From Chitinophaga pinensis (GTDB lineage: Bacteria; Bacteroidota; Bacteroidia; Chitinophagales; Chitinophagaceae), in NCBI GenBank assembly GCA_943324055.2, contig CALPKD020000056.1, positions 1-7,186 of the forward strand: DNA of 7,186 nucleotides, given 5' to 3'. A program made the position numbers and the translations under genes. The notes beneath the pieces were generated by a model. It did no database searches. It saw only the letters and a program-made list of their open reading frames with translations, and was not told where the DNA came from. Shown here piece after piece: positions 5,847 through 7,186 of this stretch. The stretch's first letter is position 1, and every line of letters starts with the position of its first letter.

Positions 5847-6941
5847 TTATCTGTTGGTATACATTTCAGTATAGTATGCTTGATACGCTCCACTTGTTAC
5901 ATTTTCCAACCAGGCAGTATTGTTTAAATACCAATCAATGGTGGCTGCCAAGCCTTGTTCAAATGTTACCGATGGAGACCAACCTAATTCTTTATTTAAC
6001 TTAGTTGCATCAATTGCATAACGTCGATCATGTCCTGGACGGTCTTTCACATACGTAATCAGCGCTTCACTTTCACCAGCTGCTCTTGCTAATTTAACAT
6101 CCATTTGAGCACACATTAATTTTACTAAATCAATATTTGTCCACTCGTTAAATCCTCCAATATTATAGGTATCACTGCGTTTCCCTTGGTGGAAAATCAT
6201 ATCAATCGCACGCGCATGGTCAATCACATACAACCAATCACGGGTGTACAAACCGTCTCCATAAACTGGCAATGGTTTTTTATTAATGATATTATGTATG
6301 AATAATGGAATCAATTTTTCTGGAAAATGATTAGGCCCATAATTGTTTGAACAATTAGAGATCACAATAGGTAAATGATAAGTCTCCCCATACGCCCTTA
6401 CAAAATGATCACTCGCTGCTTTACTTGCAGAATAAGGTGAGTTAGGGTCGTAAGCAGTTGTTTCGGTAAACAAACCTTCCTTGCCTAAGCTTCCGTAAAC
6501 TTCATCCGTTGATATATGGTAAAACAAATGATCTCTTTTTGTGTGCCAATTACCGTCATGTGCATTTTCGTAACTCAAATCCCCTTTCCAATATTCCTTT
6601 GCAGTATTCAATAAATTAACGGTACCGATTACGTTCGTGTATACGAAATCCAATGGAGAAATAATAGAACGGTCTACATGCGATTCTGCAGCCAAGTGAA
6701 TCACATCTGTTATTGCATGTTTTTCAAAAATCACTTTCAAAGCAGCTGCTTCTAATATGTTGGCCTTTACAAAATGATAGTTTGGCGCGTTTTCAATATC
6801 TTTTAAATTTTCTAAATTGCCTGCATAAGTTAAGGCGTCTAAATTAAAGATCTGAAAATGAGGATATTTGTTCACGAATAAACGCACTACATGCGATCCT
6901 ATAAATCCTGCCCCTCCGGTAATTAATATGTTTTTTTGCAT
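5847..6941 (-). CDS. rfbB: dTDP-glucose 4,6-dehydratase (RmlB/RfbB)
   Basis: This 364-residue extended short-chain dehydrogenase turns dTDP-glucose into dTDP-4-keto-6-deoxy-glucose using tightly bound NAD. The NAD-binding GGAGFIG is at 9-15, the catalytic TDE triad at 145-147, and the YxxxK pair is Y170/K174 in [18 protein letters not shown] at 301-311 is characteristic of RmlB. A polar stretch at about 119-138 before the HISTDEVYG motif is a little longer than in the E. coli enzyme. The ATG at 6941 directly precedes the Rossmann strand. It is the first gene of the rfbB-rfbC-rfbA operon and is divergent from the gene at 7013. Confidence 0.96.
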   Translation of the reverse strand: MQKNILITGGAGFIGSHVVRLFVNKYPHFQIFNLDALTYAGNLENLKDIENAPNYHFVKANILEAAALKVIFEKHAITDVIHLAAESHVDRSIISPLDFVYTNVIGTVNLLNTAKEYWKGDLSYENAHDGNWHTKRDHLFYHISTDEVYGSLGKEGLFTETTAYDPNSPYSASKAASDHFVRAYGETYHLPIVISNCSNNYGPNHFPEKLIPLFIHNIINKKPLPVYGDGLYTRDWLYVIDHARAIDMIFHQGKRSDTYNIGGFNEWTNIDLVKLMCAQMDVKLARAAGESEALITYVKDRPGHDRRYAIDATKLNKELGWSPSVTFEQGLAATIDWYLNNTAWLENVTSGAYQAYYTEMYTNR

Positions 6942-6957
6942 CTGAATTTGTATCTTA

Positions 6958-6965
6958 CAAAGATA
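6958..6965 (-). promoter_or_regulatory. Putative -7 element for the rfb operon
   Basis: The minus strand reads TATCTTTG, a full TANNTTTG match, ending 16 nt before the rfbB ATG. A -33 TTG is not obvious at the usual distance. The 71-bp divergent gap has no other clear promoter; I could not find a good -7 element for the plus-strand gene. Confidence 0.45.
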
Positions 6966-7012
6966 TTATTTTATGTATATATATTACTAAGAATCCAATT
7001 TATATTAGCATT

Positions 7013-7186
7013 ATGAAGCAGCAAAGATACTATTCCTTAGACGTTTTTAGAGGTGCCACTGTAGCATTGATGATTTTAGTGAATAATCCTGGCTCATGGG
7101 GCCATATTTTTAGCCCACTAGCTCATGCAAGCTGGCATGGATGCACCCCTACAGATTTAGTATTTCCGTTCTTTTTATTCGCAGTA
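7013..7186 (+). CDS. Membrane acyltransferase of the heparan-alpha-glucosaminide N-acetyltransferase (NagX/COG4299) type, partial
   Basis: Only the first 58 codons are present; the frame stays open to the right edge. The N-terminus ([21 protein letters not shown] at 5-25) and the segment [19 protein letters not shown] (38-56) are hallmarks of the multi-spanning family that includes human HGSNAT and bacterial NagX or DUF5009 proteins. These are thought to move acetyl groups across a membrane to amino sugars such as glucosamine. Hydrophobic stretches at about 15-24 and 48-58 suit the first two membrane spans. H41 in the WHGC segment could correspond to a conserved His, but I cannot align it here. 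The ATG at 7013 is the natural start because RxxSLDVFRG begins right after it. Its partner genes lie to the right, outside the window. Confidence 0.88.
   Translation, partial: MKQQRYYSLDVFRGATVALMILVNNPGSWGHIFSPLAHASWHGCTPTDLVFPFFLFAV

Overview
The window is AT-rich and looks like the chromosome of a pigmented Bacteroidota, probably of the Chitinophaga/Sediminibacterium type. This rests on the protein character, the absence of Shine-Dalgarno sequences, and TANNTTTG-type -7 promoter elements. No tool was run, so the taxonomic placement is an impression.

Positions 1-3218 (minus strand) hold a tight carotenoid operon, read right to left: an ECF sigma factor (2718-3218), phytoene desaturase crtI (1210-2715), phytoene synthase crtB (364-1206) and a beta-carotene hydroxylase crtZ cut by the left edge (1-336). 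Gaps are 2, 3 and 27 nt. Upstream, also on the minus strand, is a CarH/LitR-like MerR regulator with a cobalamin-binding domain (3394-4272). The 175-nt gap between regulator and sigma gene is the most interesting DNA here. It carries five copies of a 10-11 bp element (TTAAACAAAA or its complement) arranged over and upstream of a good -7 element, plus a separate 18-bp perfect palindrome. The simplest model is a light/B12-responsive repressor acting on the sigma-crt operon.

Positions 4288-4321 form a perfect 13-bp hairpin that probably terminates the next unit. Positions 4366-6941 (minus strand) are a dTDP-sugar operon in the order rfbB, rfbC, rfbA; rfbD is absent. It makes dTDP-glucose, dTDP-4-keto-6-deoxyglucose and its epimer for surface polysaccharide or another glycosylation. 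A divergent plus-strand gene starts at 7013 and runs off the right edge; it encodes the N-terminus of a membrane acyltransferase of the heparan-alpha-glucosaminide N-acetyltransferase (NagX/COG4299) type.

The genes belong to well-known families. The novelty, if any, lies in the regulatory region 3219-3393 and in the details of the cobalamin-binding regulator. No stretch longer than 300 nt lacks a gene, and I saw no tRNA, rRNA, CRISPR array or insertion sequence.
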